In this document: in pieces, positions 1 through 5,389 of the stretch
Position numbering within the stretch: the first letter of the stretch is position 1
Layout: every line of letters begins with the position of its first letter
Source of the DNA: Ilumatobacteraceae bacterium
GTDB lineage: Bacteria; Actinomycetota; Acidimicrobiia; Acidimicrobiales; Ilumatobacteraceae
Assembly (NCBI GenBank): GCA_023257035.1
Contig: JALRDI010000297.1
Span: 1 to 5,389 of the forward strand
Length of the DNA: 5,389 nt
Direction of reading: 5' to 3'
The notes under the pieces: model-generated
The model's input: only the letters and a program-made list of their open reading frames with translations
Database searches by the model: none
What the model was told of the DNA's origin: nothing
Made by a program: the position numbers and the translations under genes

Positions 1-185
1 TCGAATTCTTCGAATTGGAAGACGATGTCATCCGCAATCGCCACCGGACGAATTCGAACACGCTCAAGGCCAGTCTCAACCCCCGGACGTTGTCCGCGAA
101 TGGTGGCTTCAATGAGGTCGTTGGTCAATACGATGCGAGCAACAGCACTGATGTTGTCGGTGTCGATGGCGAGTTCGTTCGTCAT
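1..185 (-). CDS. N-terminal fragment of an unidentified protein, possibly a SAM-dependent methyltransferase (cut by window edge)
   Basis: The reading frame opens with ATG at 185-183, sharing ATGA with the stop codon of the GH18 gene upstream, and stays open to the left edge. About 61 residues are visible, starting MTNELAIDTDNISAVARIVL. The piece has a helical-looking start, then a stretch reading LERVRIRPV (residues 41-49), then DDIVFQFEEF near the edge. A basic 'VRIRPV' strand followed by a hydrophobic strand with 'QF' resembles the N-terminal region of a class of actinobacterial and firmicute class I SAM-dependent methyltransferases, but the SAM-binding domain would lie outside the window, so this is only a suggestion from memory of the family. 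The overlap with the GH18 stop supports translational coupling and membership of the same operon. There is no signal peptide or membrane segment in the visible part. The existence of the gene is fairly sure; its function is not. Confidence 0.5.
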   Translation of the reverse strand, partial: MTNELAIDTDNISAVARIVLTNDLIEATIRGQRPGVETGLERVRIRPVAIADDIVFQFEEF

Positions 186-1405
186 GGCAGAAGATCCCGT
201 GTCGCCGATGAGACGAGCGCGTTCCAGACTTCATCGTCCTCATACCCCAATGCCCACAATGCCACGCCCTGTATTCCAGCACGTCGGGCCATCTCTACTC
301 GGAGTGCAACTCCGTCAGCATCAATCCAGTGCAGTTGCCGGGTCTGGATGCATTGGGTGAGGCCATCGTCGACCGTGAGCTCATAAGTCGCCGCCCACTC
401 ACCGGTAATGGCATCAGCAACTGGTTCGATATCACGGCGCAAGATGAGGTCGTCCAACGTTCCAGGGTTAATGCCAGTTCGACCTGGTGCGTCCACTGGA
501 CATTCGCCACTGATGGTCGTCGGCCAGTTATAGCCGTACGAGCCGATGCCGAGCACGATGCGATCATGGAACTCCGACGGCACTGCGAGAAGCACGCCAT
601 CAATGACTTGTTCGACCCATTCGAGCGGCGCGATTGGCCCAGGTTCGGCAACTGAGTAGTCGTAGGCCATGATGCGCAACGCATCAACGTGTTCAGCAAT
701 TGCACCGTGGTCGTAGACCCAATATCCGGGGTCGCCGGTGATGCTTTCGTCATAGACCGCCGGGATACTCACTGACAGGGTGCGACCATCGCTGTGCAGA
801 GCCGCTGATAGTTCAGTGATGAAGGCAACCCAATTTGGCCGAGTTGTAGACCAGGTTGATGGGTCATCAGCAAATGCAAACTGCTCGTAATCGATGTCGA
901 CGCCGTGCACGTCGAGTTGTTCAGCAAATGCTCGGATTGCTTCGACATGGGCCGAGCGGACCACTGGTTCAGACAAGATGGTGGCCATCTGGCCTGCGTC
1001 CATCCGGTCGAGAAGTGACGGAACTATTGCAACTCCAGCCTCTCGGAGTTGGGCGAAGTAGGTCGCTGCAAGATCCTCTGGAGTGAATGTGTCAGATTCG
1101 ATCGCGTCGAAGCCGTTCACTGAAAACCAGAACGGTGAGACTTCGCGAAGATTCTCAAACCGAGAGATGCCCGCATCTGGCTGTTCCAATATTCGGTCGA
1201 GAACCCAGTAGGGGGTCCACCCATCGATTGTTGCGGGCTTAGGTGGCAGCGGATCGGAGGTGGATGAGGGAGTTGTTGTCGTCGAGTCGGTCGGCCAAAA
1301 GGCAACACCGAGAGCAATCATGCAGATCAAGCCGAGCACACCAAGGAGCAGGCGCGACCTCGCCGCTGAGGTGGGTGCTTGCGGTTGCGGCTCTATGTCG
1401 CCCAT
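182..1405 (-). CDS. Membrane-anchored glycoside hydrolase family 18 protein (YaaH/SleL-like)
   Basis: This is a 407-residue predicted cell-surface protein. Residues 1-17 are polar, 18-37 form one hydrophobic segment (signal anchor), 38-57 are a Ser/Thr/Pro-rich linker, and the rest is a GH18 TIM barrel facing outward. Barrel landmarks are GWTPYW (62-67), the strand-4 catalytic motif HGVDIDYE (167-174, general acid E174), MAYDY (246-250), LGIGSYGYNW (285-294) and ALWALGYED (382-390). The last resembles the C-terminal strand of peptidoglycan- or spore-cortex-type GH18 enzymes such as YaaH/SleL. The family hydrolyses beta-1,4 N-acetylhexosamine bonds by substrate-assisted catalysis; the substrate here (chitin, peptidoglycan or another glycan) cannot be read from sequence. 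The first Asp of the usual DxxDxDxE is His167. Cys28 in the anchor lacks a proper lipobox, so a lipoprotein is unlikely. The ATG at 1405 overlaps the HAD gene end by 13 nt, and the stop overlaps the next ATG, suggesting coupled translation. Confidence 0.85.
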   Translation of the reverse strand: MGDIEPQPQAPTSAARSRLLLGVLGLICMIALGVAFWPTDSTTTTPSSTSDPLPPKPATIDGWTPYWVLDRILEQPDAGISRFENLREVSPFWFSVNGFDAIESDTFTPEDLAATYFAQLREAGVAIVPSLLDRMDAGQMATILSEPVVRSAHVEAIRAFAEQLDVHGVDIDYEQFAFADDPSTWSTTRPNWVAFITELSAALHSDGRTLSVSIPAVYDESITGDPGYWVYDHGAIAEHVDALRIMAYDYSVAEPGPIAPLEWVEQVIDGVLLAVPSEFHDRIVLGIGSYGYNWPTTISGECPVDAPGRTGINPGTLDDLILRRDIEPVADAITGEWAATYELTVDDGLTQCIQTRQLHWIDADGVALRVEMARRAGIQGVALWALGYEDDEVWNALVSSATRDLLP

Positions 1406-2040
1406 AACGACTTCGCGTTGATGTCAGTGAGCGATGAAACGATACGAACGCCATCGACGGCGTTAAGCGGCTTCATATTTGGCACACCGATGACATGGCA
1501 CCCAGCAGCGTGAGCCGAAGCCACACCTGTTGGTGAGTCTTCAATTGCTACGCATTGCGAGGGGTCAACACCGAGCAGCGTGGCAGCTGCGATATAAGGC
1601 TCGGGATGGGGCTTGCCGTGGGTGACTTCGTCTCCGAACACGGTGGCGGCGAAGGTGTCCTGTGGGAGTTCGGCAAGTACCGCCTCGGCGAACCGACGCC
1701 ACGACATTGTCACCAGCGCACATGGAATAGATAACGACCGGAGTTCATCGAGAAGTTCTCGGGCTCCTGGTCGCCATGGCAGTTGCTCCTTGCACGATTG
1801 AATCACAGCATCAAGCAGATAGTCGACGACGGCTTTCGGCTCGAGGCCAACACCACCATGTTCGATGATGTAGGCCGCAGTATCAAACAGGTCGAATCCG
1901 ACAACTGCATGAGCGTGTTCGTCGGACCATGTGTTGCCGAACGATTCGACTAATCGGTATTCGGCCGCGAACCAGTAGGGCTCTGTATCAACGAGTGTGC
2001 CGTCCATATCCCACAGCACGGCTGCGGGAGCATTTGACAT
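1393..2040 (-). CDS. HAD-superfamily hydrolase, beta-phosphoglucomutase/phosphatase-like
   Basis: This 215-residue protein is of normal length for subfamily IA HAD enzymes. All four HAD motifs are visible: motif I DMDGTLVDTE at 11-20 (nucleophile D11, acid/base D13), motif II threonine T111 in LVTMSW, motif III lysine K143 in GKPHPEP, and motif IV IEDSPTG with E167 and D168 for Mg2+. Residues 20-90 form the helical cap, so the enzyme should be an intact cytosolic phosphatase or phosphomutase acting on a small phosphorylated metabolite. The 'EDSPTGVASAHAAG' block is typical of the beta-phosphoglucomutase/GPH-like group, but the substrate cannot be assigned. The ATG lies 9 nt after the epimerase stop, and the gene overlaps the GH18 start by 13 nt, so it sits inside the minus-strand operon. 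A GAGA run just before the ATG is the only ribosome-binding hint. It may act in sugar-phosphate or repair metabolism unrelated to ccr. The family call is firm. Confidence 0.92.
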   Translation of the reverse strand: MSNAPAAVLWDMDGTLVDTEPYWFAAEYRLVESFGNTWSDEHAHAVVGFDLFDTAAYIIEHGGVGLEPKAVVDYLLDAVIQSCKEQLPWRPGARELLDELRSLSIPCALVTMSWRRFAEAVLAELPQDTFAATVFGDEVTHGKPHPEPYIAAATLLGVDPSQCVAIEDSPTGVASAHAAGCHVIGVPNMKPLNAVDGVRIVSSLTDINAKSLWAT

Positions 2041-2049
2041 CGTTCTCAG

Positions 2050-2451
2050 TTATTCCTGAACGAGCTCGATCAGGGTTCCGAAGCTTCCCTTGGGATGCAT
2101 GAACGCGACTGTTGTTCCGCGACTTCCAGGTCGAGGTGCGGCATCGATTGGTGTTGCACCTGCGGCTACCATGGCGTCGAGGGCTGCAGCGCAGTCATTC
2201 ACTCGGTAGCCGATGTGGTGAAGGCCTTCACCGCGCTTCTCAATTGCTTTCGCTACTGGTGAATCATCGCGAGTTGGCGTCAACAGTTGGACGTAACTCT
2301 CTGCAACCTTTAGCAGTGCTTCCTCAACTCCATCGGACTCGACGACCTCGCGGTGGTCAACGGTTGCGCCGAAGGCCCGCTGGTAATAGTCGATAGCCGC
2401 TTCGAGGTCTCGTACTGCGATAGCGACGTGGTCAATTTCGGTGAGCAACAT
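2050..2451 (-). CDS. mce: Methylmalonyl-CoA/ethylmalonyl-CoA epimerase
   Basis: This 133-residue protein of the vicinal-oxygen-chelate fold has two beta-alpha-beta-beta-beta modules and the usual length for the family. It interconverts the (S) and (R) forms of methylmalonyl-CoA, and in ethylmalonyl-CoA-pathway bacteria also ethylmalonyl-CoA, in the cytosol. Visible features are IDHVAIAV at the start (metal ligand H8), GVEEALL (41-47, with the likely catalytic Glu at 43 or 44), YVQLL (ligand Q55), GLHHIGYRV (76-84, ligand H79) and the terminal LIELVQE (ligand E129). The full ligand set H-Q-H-E is therefore present. The gene follows ccr by 21 nt in the same direction, which suits removal of the wrong epimer of the ccr product before the mutase step. 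No clear Shine-Dalgarno sequence precedes the ATG, so translation may depend on coupling to ccr. A glyoxalase is the main alternative but fits less well given the neighbours and the LIELVQE ending. Confidence 0.93.
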   Translation of the reverse strand: MLLTEIDHVAIAVRDLEAAIDYYQRAFGATVDHREVVESDGVEEALLKVAESYVQLLTPTRDDSPVAKAIEKRGEGLHHIGYRVNDCAAALDAMVAAGATPIDAAPRPGSRGTTVAFMHPKGSFGTLIELVQE

Positions 2452-2472
2452 GTCAATAGTTTGCCCGAGATC

Positions 2473-3834
2473 TCAGCCAGCGTGACGTCGGAACGTCGTA
2501 ATTTTGTGCTCACCAATGCGGTCACGCTTCTCGGCATCATCAATGCCGAGCCCCTCTGATGGGGCGAGGCAAAGCACACCCGCCTTGCCTTCGATCTCGT
2601 TGCGGTGAACTGCTCGTGCCGCTTCTCCTGTCTCATCAAGGGTGTAGACCTTGCTGAGCAATGGCTGAATTCGGCCTTGGTCGATGAGTTTGTTTGCTGC
2701 CCACGACTCTGCATAGTTCGCAAAGTGAGATGACACAAGGCGCTTCAACTTCATCCAGAAGTGGCGGTTGTCGAATTCGACCATATAGCCCGACGTGGCA
2801 GCGCATGTGACGACTGTGCCGCCGCGTCGAACAGCGAAGATCGAGGCGCCCATTGTGGAGCGACCTGGATGTTCGAACACGATGTCGGGGTCTTCACCAA
2901 CGAGTTCTCGAATGCGTCCACCGAAACGACGCCATTCAGATTCGTCCTGGGTGTGGTCGTCTTTCCAGAACGAGTATCCCTCGGCGCGGCGATCGATGAC
3001 TGCCTCGCAGCCGAGGTCGTTGAGCAGCGCCGCACGCTCAGGAGAAGAGACCACGCCAATTGGTGTGCCACCACCGTTGAGCACGTACTGCACTCCGTAT
3101 CCGCCGATCCCACCCGTTGCTCCCCAAATGAGCACAGAGTCGCCTTGCTTCATCCGGGCGCCATTCTCGCTGACGAGCATTCGATAGCTGGTCGAGTTGC
3201 AAAGAGCGTTGACCGCTGACTCTTCCCATGTGAGGTGGCTCGGCTTCGGCATGAGTTGGTTTGCCTTCACCACCGAGATGTCGGCAAGCCCGCCAAAGTT
3301 GGTTTCGAATCCCCAGATGCGCTGGTTTGTGGCGAGCATCGAGTCGTCATGGGCACTTGGGTCTTGATCATCGACATGGTTGCAATGCACTGTGACCCTG
3401 TCGCCTGGTTTCCAATTTCGAACCGCTGACCCAACTCTCAGCACAACTCCAGATGCGTCAGAACCAATGATGTGTTCATCGCGCTTGTGGCGAGCCGCCC
3501 ACTCAGATTCACGAGCAAGCCGATCGAGAAACCCGAACGTGGGAAGCGGCTCAAATATTGACGTCCACACAGTGTTGAAGTTGATGGACGAGGCCATCAC
3601 TGCCACGTACACCTCGTCGGGAGCGATCTCTGGAAGGGCGACTTCGTCAATATGCAACGACTTTCGCGGGTCTTTGTCTGCAGACTCGACGCCTTCGAAC
3701 ATTGCAACTTCATCGCGTTTAACGAATGCCGCGCGATATGACTCGGGAAGTGGCAGTGCAGCTAGCTCGTCACCAGAGGCACCTTGAACGATGGCTTGCT
3801 GAATCGCAAGTGTCTCAGAATTAGGGGATGACAT
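2473..3834 (-). CDS. ccrA: Crotonyl-CoA carboxylase/reductase
   Basis: This 453-residue medium-chain dehydrogenase/reductase is of typical CCR length. It carries out NADPH-dependent reductive carboxylation of crotonyl-CoA with CO2 to ethylmalonyl-CoA, the key step of the ethylmalonyl-CoA pathway. The N-terminal catalytic domain includes ASSINFNTVWTSIFEP (81-96), a stretch diagnostic of CCR, then GSDASGVVLRVG and PGDRVTVHC. The nucleotide-binding site is WGATGGIGGYGVQYV (237-251). Residues matching the CO2-binding set described for Kitasatospora CCR (Asn, Phe, Glu, His) appear as N87, F176 and E177 in WGFETNFGG, and H370 in SSHFANY, so carboxylation rather than simple enoyl reduction is expected. 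The tail (418-453, from AGVLCLAPSEGLG) is normal for the family. The ATG at 3834 is chosen because TAGG (complement of 3843-3846) lies 8 nt upstream. It is first in a minus-strand operon and divergent from the thiolase. An acrylyl-CoA reductase role is less likely. Confidence 0.96.
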   Translation of the reverse strand: MSSPNSETLAIQQAIVQGASGDELAALPLPESYRAAFVKRDEVAMFEGVESADKDPRKSLHIDEVALPEIAPDEVYVAVMASSINFNTVWTSIFEPLPTFGFLDRLARESEWAARHKRDEHIIGSDASGVVLRVGSAVRNWKPGDRVTVHCNHVDDQDPSAHDDSMLATNQRIWGFETNFGGLADISVVKANQLMPKPSHLTWEESAVNALCNSTSYRMLVSENGARMKQGDSVLIWGATGGIGGYGVQYVLNGGGTPIGVVSSPERAALLNDLGCEAVIDRRAEGYSFWKDDHTQDESEWRRFGGRIRELVGEDPDIVFEHPGRSTMGASIFAVRRGGTVVTCAATSGYMVEFDNRHFWMKLKRLVSSHFANYAESWAANKLIDQGRIQPLLSKVYTLDETGEAARAVHRNEIEGKAGVLCLAPSEGLGIDDAEKRDRIGEHKITTFRRHAG

Positions 3835-3842
3835 AGATGAAA

Positions 3843-3848
3843 CCTACC
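3843..3848 (-). promoter_or_regulatory. Putative ribosome-binding site of ccr
   Basis: On the minus strand these bases read GGTAGG, with TAGG ending 8 nt before the ATG at 3834. It is a weak but reasonably spaced Shine-Dalgarno sequence. It overlaps one arm of the 12-bp palindrome at 3845-3856, so that element would be part of, or adjacent to, the ccr leader. Confidence 0.45.
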
Positions 3849-3856
3849 GGCCGGTA
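3845..3856. promoter_or_regulatory. Perfect 12-bp palindrome TACCGGCCGGTA, candidate operator
   Basis: The sequence TACCGGCCGGTA equals its own reverse complement. It begins 10 nt upstream of the ccr start and ends 44 nt upstream of the thiolase start. A short, gapless GC-rich dyad with T/A ends is the sort of site bound by TetR-family dimers that control acyl-CoA metabolism in actinobacteria; that attribution is inference. No regulator gene is in the window. Its position would allow one repressor to affect both divergent genes. A 4-bp stem (TACC/GGTA) around GGCC is too weak to be a convincing terminator. Confidence 0.5.
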
Positions 3857-3884
3857 ACTCCAACGACCAAGACGAACCAAACGC

Positions 3885-3889
3885 GAGGT
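3885..3889 (+). promoter_or_regulatory. Putative ribosome-binding site of the thiolase gene
   Basis: GAGGT lies 11 nt before the ATG at 3901. The match to the anti-Shine-Dalgarno sequence is good, though the spacing is slightly long. It supports the ATG at 3901 as the true start, which also gives the N-terminus expected for thiolases (IIAGARTPIGK). Confidence 0.6.
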
Positions 3890-3900
3890 ACGGTTTCGCC

Positions 3901-5079
3901 ATGACTTCTTCAAAGATCATTGCTGGAGCACGCACGCCGATCGGGAAAATGAGTGGCGCGTTCACGACGATGTCTGCTGCTCAACTCGGCTCGGTTGCGA
4001 TCAAAGGTGCTCTTGAGCGTGCTGGAGTTGCACCTGCTGATGTCGACCACGTGATCATGGGCCAGGTGCTCATGGCAGGTCAGGGCCAAGTGCCGGCTCG
4101 CCAGGCGGCAGCGGGGGCGGGGATACCGATGGGCGTCCCTTCGGTCAACGTCAACAAGGTCTGTCTCTCAGGACTGAATGCGATTTATCTCGCTCACCAG
4201 ATGATTATGAGCGGCGATGCCGACATCGTGGTCGCCGGTGGTATGGAGTCGATGACGAATGCCCCACACCTTCTTGCGGGCGCTCGCGGTGGATACCGCT
4301 ACGGAAACACCGAACTCGAGGATGCGATTGTGAAAGACGGCTTGTGGTGCGCCTTTGATGCCTGCTTGATGGGAACCGGAACTGAGCAGTACGCAGATGG
4401 CTCGATCAGTCGTGAAGAGCAAGACCGCGTTGCAGCGGCATCGCACGAACGTGCCGCCGATGCGACGAAGAACGGACGACTCGCTGAAGAGATCGTTGCA
4501 GTTGAGGTTCCTCAGCGACGGGGCGACGCAATCACTGTCACTGAAGATGAGGGCATTAGAGCCGACACCACAGAGCAGAGTCTCGGCGGTTTACGCGGAG
4601 CATTCGGTGGGCAAGGCACGATCACCGCCGGTAATGCGTCGCAGATTTCCGATGGCGCTTCGGCGATTGTGATGATGTCTCAGCAGGCCGCTGCTGACCG
4701 TGGTCTCGAACCACTTGCAGAGTACGTCTCGTACGGAATGGTTGCCGGTCCAGATAACCCGTCGCTGCTTCTGCAACCTGCGAATGCCATCAGGGCAGCG
4801 CTCGCGAAAACCGATCTCTCGGTGGGTGACATTTCACTGTTCGAGCTGAACGAGGCGTTTGCGGCGGTGGGAATTGCATCAATGAATGATCTCGGTATCA
4901 GCGATGAGATCGTGAACGTCAACGGCGGAGCAATCGCAGTTGGCCACCCGATCGGTATGAGTGGTAACCGCCTCGCGCTGACGCTTGCACACGAGCTTCG
5001 TCGCCGAGGCGGCGGCTATGGCGCAGCTGCCCTGTGTGGCGGCGGTGGCCAAGGTGACGCTCTCATCATCAAGGTCTGA
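3901..5079 (+). CDS. atoB: Acetyl-CoA C-acetyltransferase (thiolase II)
   Basis: This complete 392-residue thiolase is the normal length for biosynthetic enzymes of the AtoB/PhaA type. It condenses two acetyl-CoA to acetoacetyl-CoA, or cleaves it in reverse, in the cytosol as a tetramer. The N-terminal half holds the acylated cysteine C88 in NKVCLSGL and GGMESMTNAPH (113-123). The C-terminal half holds NEAF (318-321), GHPIGMSG with catalytic H349 (348-355), and CGGGGQGDA with acid/base C379 (379-387). All key residues are therefore present. Divergent pairing with ccr suggests it provides acetoacetyl-CoA for crotonyl-CoA formation in the ethylmalonyl-CoA pathway. A role in beta-oxidation or polyhydroxybutyrate synthesis cannot be excluded, since thiolase sequences separate these roles poorly. 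A GAGGT site 11 nt upstream supports the start. The gene appears monocistronic: the next gene is convergent and a hairpin follows the stop. Confidence 0.95.
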   Translation: MTSSKIIAGARTPIGKMSGAFTTMSAAQLGSVAIKGALERAGVAPADVDHVIMGQVLMAGQGQVPARQAAAGAGIPMGVPSVNVNKVCLSGLNAIYLAHQMIMSGDADIVVAGGMESMTNAPHLLAGARGGYRYGNTELEDAIVKDGLWCAFDACLMGTGTEQYADGSISREEQDRVAAASHERAADATKNGRLAEEIVAVEVPQRRGDAITVTEDEGIRADTTEQSLGGLRGAFGGQGTITAGNASQISDGASAIVMMSQQAAADRGLEPLAEYVSYGMVAGPDNPSLLLQPANAIRAALAKTDLSVGDISLFELNEAFAAVGIASMNDLGISDEIVNVNGGAIAVGHPIGMSGNRLALTLAHELRRRGGGYGAAALCGGGGQGDALIIKV

Positions 5080-5080
5080 G

Positions 5081-5107
5081 GTTGAGCCCTGTGAAGGGTG
5101 CCTCAAC
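5081..5107. terminator. Imperfect hairpin between convergent genes, possible terminator
   Basis: GTTGAG (5081-5086) pairs with CTCAAC (5102-5107), and the inner CCCT (5087-5090) pairs with AGGG (5095-5098) around a GTGA loop, with a three-base bulge TGC at 5099-5101. The hairpin starts two bases after the thiolase stop and lies 22 nt beyond the recR stop. No clean U-tract follows on the plus side (only mixed T-rich sequence at 5110-5123), so an intrinsic terminator is plausible but weak. It could serve both converging transcripts. Confidence 0.4.
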
Positions 5108-5128
5108 AGTTTGAGTAATTCTTAGCGA

Positions 5129-5389
5129 CTATGTCGCTTCGTTAATTCTCGTGCGACCCTCGAATGCGCGCCCCAATGTCAGTTCATCTGCGTATTCAAG
5201 ATCACCACCGACTGGCAGACCGCTTGCGAGGCGTGAAACGGTGATTCCAAGCGGCGACAACATTCGAGCGAGATACATCGCAGTGACCTCACCTTCGGTA
5301 TTTGGGTTCGTGCAGATCACAACCTCAGTGACCTCTTCAGGACCCAAGCGGGCAAGAAGCTCGCGGATTTTGAGTTGGTCGGGGCCGAT
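5129..5389 (-). CDS. recR: Recombination mediator protein RecR, C-terminal part (5' end outside window)
   Basis: The frame is open from the right edge to a TAG at 5131-5129, giving the last 86 residues of a protein normally about 200 long. The visible part runs from IGPDQLKIRELLARL through TEVVICTNPNTEGEVTAMYLARML to ASGLPVGGDLEYADELTLGRAFEGRTR. It covers most of the RecR Toprim domain and the C-terminal segment; the helix-hairpin-helix and Cys4 zinc finger would be encoded beyond the edge. RecR works with RecO (and RecF) to load RecA on SSB-coated single-stranded DNA at gaps in the cytosol. A TTG at 5347-5345 is not the start, since the RecR match continues through it. The gene converges on the thiolase with 49 nt between stops. 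It has no functional link to the carbon genes. Confidence 0.95.
   Translation of the reverse strand: MGPDQLKIRELLARLGPEEVTEVVICTNPNTEGEVTAMYLARMLSPLGITVSRLASGLPVGGDLEYADELTLGRAFEGRTRINEAT

Larger units (their letters stand above)
3835..3900. promoter_or_regulatory. Divergent ccr/thiolase promoter region
   Basis: These 66 bases separate two start codons facing away from each other, so both promoters must lie here or reach into the 5' ends of the genes. The region contains a perfect 12-bp palindrome near the ccr side, the likely ribosome-binding sites of both genes, and two near-copies of ACGA(A)CCAA at 3863-3880. I cannot pick out convincing -35/-10 boxes on either strand; actinobacterial promoters are often degenerate. 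The compactness suggests both genes are controlled together. Confidence 0.6.

Noticed and set aside
1..58. Repeated TTCGAATT/CGAATTCG words near the left edge
   Set aside because: They encode QFEEF and VRIR in the partial gene; two or three short palindromic words in coding DNA are not enough to call a repeat or an operator.
295..753. Open frame of 152 codons on the minus strand inside the GH18 gene
   Set aside because: It is an alternative frame of the GH18 gene, whose own frame carries all the catalytic and barrel motifs.
1294..1353. Lipoprotein signal at the GH18 N-terminus because of Cys28
   Set aside because: The residues before the Cys are G-L-I, with Ile at -1, which does not fit a lipobox, and the hydrophobic segment runs on past it; a signal anchor fits better.
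2761..3219. Open frame of 152 codons on the plus strand opposite ccr
   Set aside because: It lies wholly antisense to a clearly real ccr gene, shows no recognisable motif, and its composition is what complementing a conserved gene produces.
3380..3787. Open frame of 135 codons on the plus strand opposite the 5' part of ccr
   Set aside because: It is antisense to ccr, rich in Ser/Thr/Ala from reversed codons, and has no domain signature.
4622..4633. CACCGCCGGTAA in the thiolase gene as a second copy of the intergenic palindrome
   Set aside because: It lacks a base of the dyad, so it is not a matching palindrome, and it lies deep in coding sequence.
5345..5347. TTG as a start codon for a short 72-residue RecR-like protein
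   Set aside because: The RecR match (GPDQLKIRELLARL) continues upstream through this codon to the window edge, so it is an internal Leu codon of a longer gene.

Overview
The window looks like ordinary chromosomal DNA from a fairly high-GC actinobacterium. The protein features suggest an uncultivated or aquatic lineage such as Acidimicrobiia, but that placement is inference from protein style and gene content, because no marker gene for taxonomy is complete here. I see no rRNA, tRNA, CRISPR, insertion sequence or phage gene. Coding density is very high: the only gaps over 20 bases are 21, 66 and 49 bases long.

Left and centre (1-3834, all on the minus strand, read right to left): crotonyl-CoA carboxylase/reductase (ccr), then methylmalonyl/ethylmalonyl-CoA epimerase, a HAD-family phosphatase or phosphomutase, a membrane-anchored glycoside hydrolase family 18 protein, and the start of a further gene cut off by the left edge. 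The spacings are 21 nt, 9 nt, a 13-nt overlap and an ATGA overlap, so the five genes probably share one transcript.

Centre right (3835-5079): a 66-bp divergent intergenic region holds a perfect 12-bp palindrome ten bases from the ccr start. On its other side, acetyl-CoA acetyltransferase runs on the plus strand. Thiolase, ccr and epimerase fit together as the acetoacetyl-CoA, crotonyl-CoA to ethylmalonyl-CoA, and epimerisation steps of the ethylmalonyl-CoA pathway (acetyl-CoA assimilation). They could equally supply ethylmalonyl-CoA or other CoA units elsewhere. The reductase and dehydratase that make crotonyl-CoA, and the mutase and later enzymes, are not in the window.

Right end (5080-5389): a short convergent gap with an imperfect hairpin, then the C-terminal part of recR on the minus strand, cut by the window edge.

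No undescribed system is evident. The best leads are the shared palindromic operator candidate between ccr and the thiolase, and the tight coupling of a predicted surface GH18 protein (with an altered first position in its catalytic motif) to a central carbon operon.
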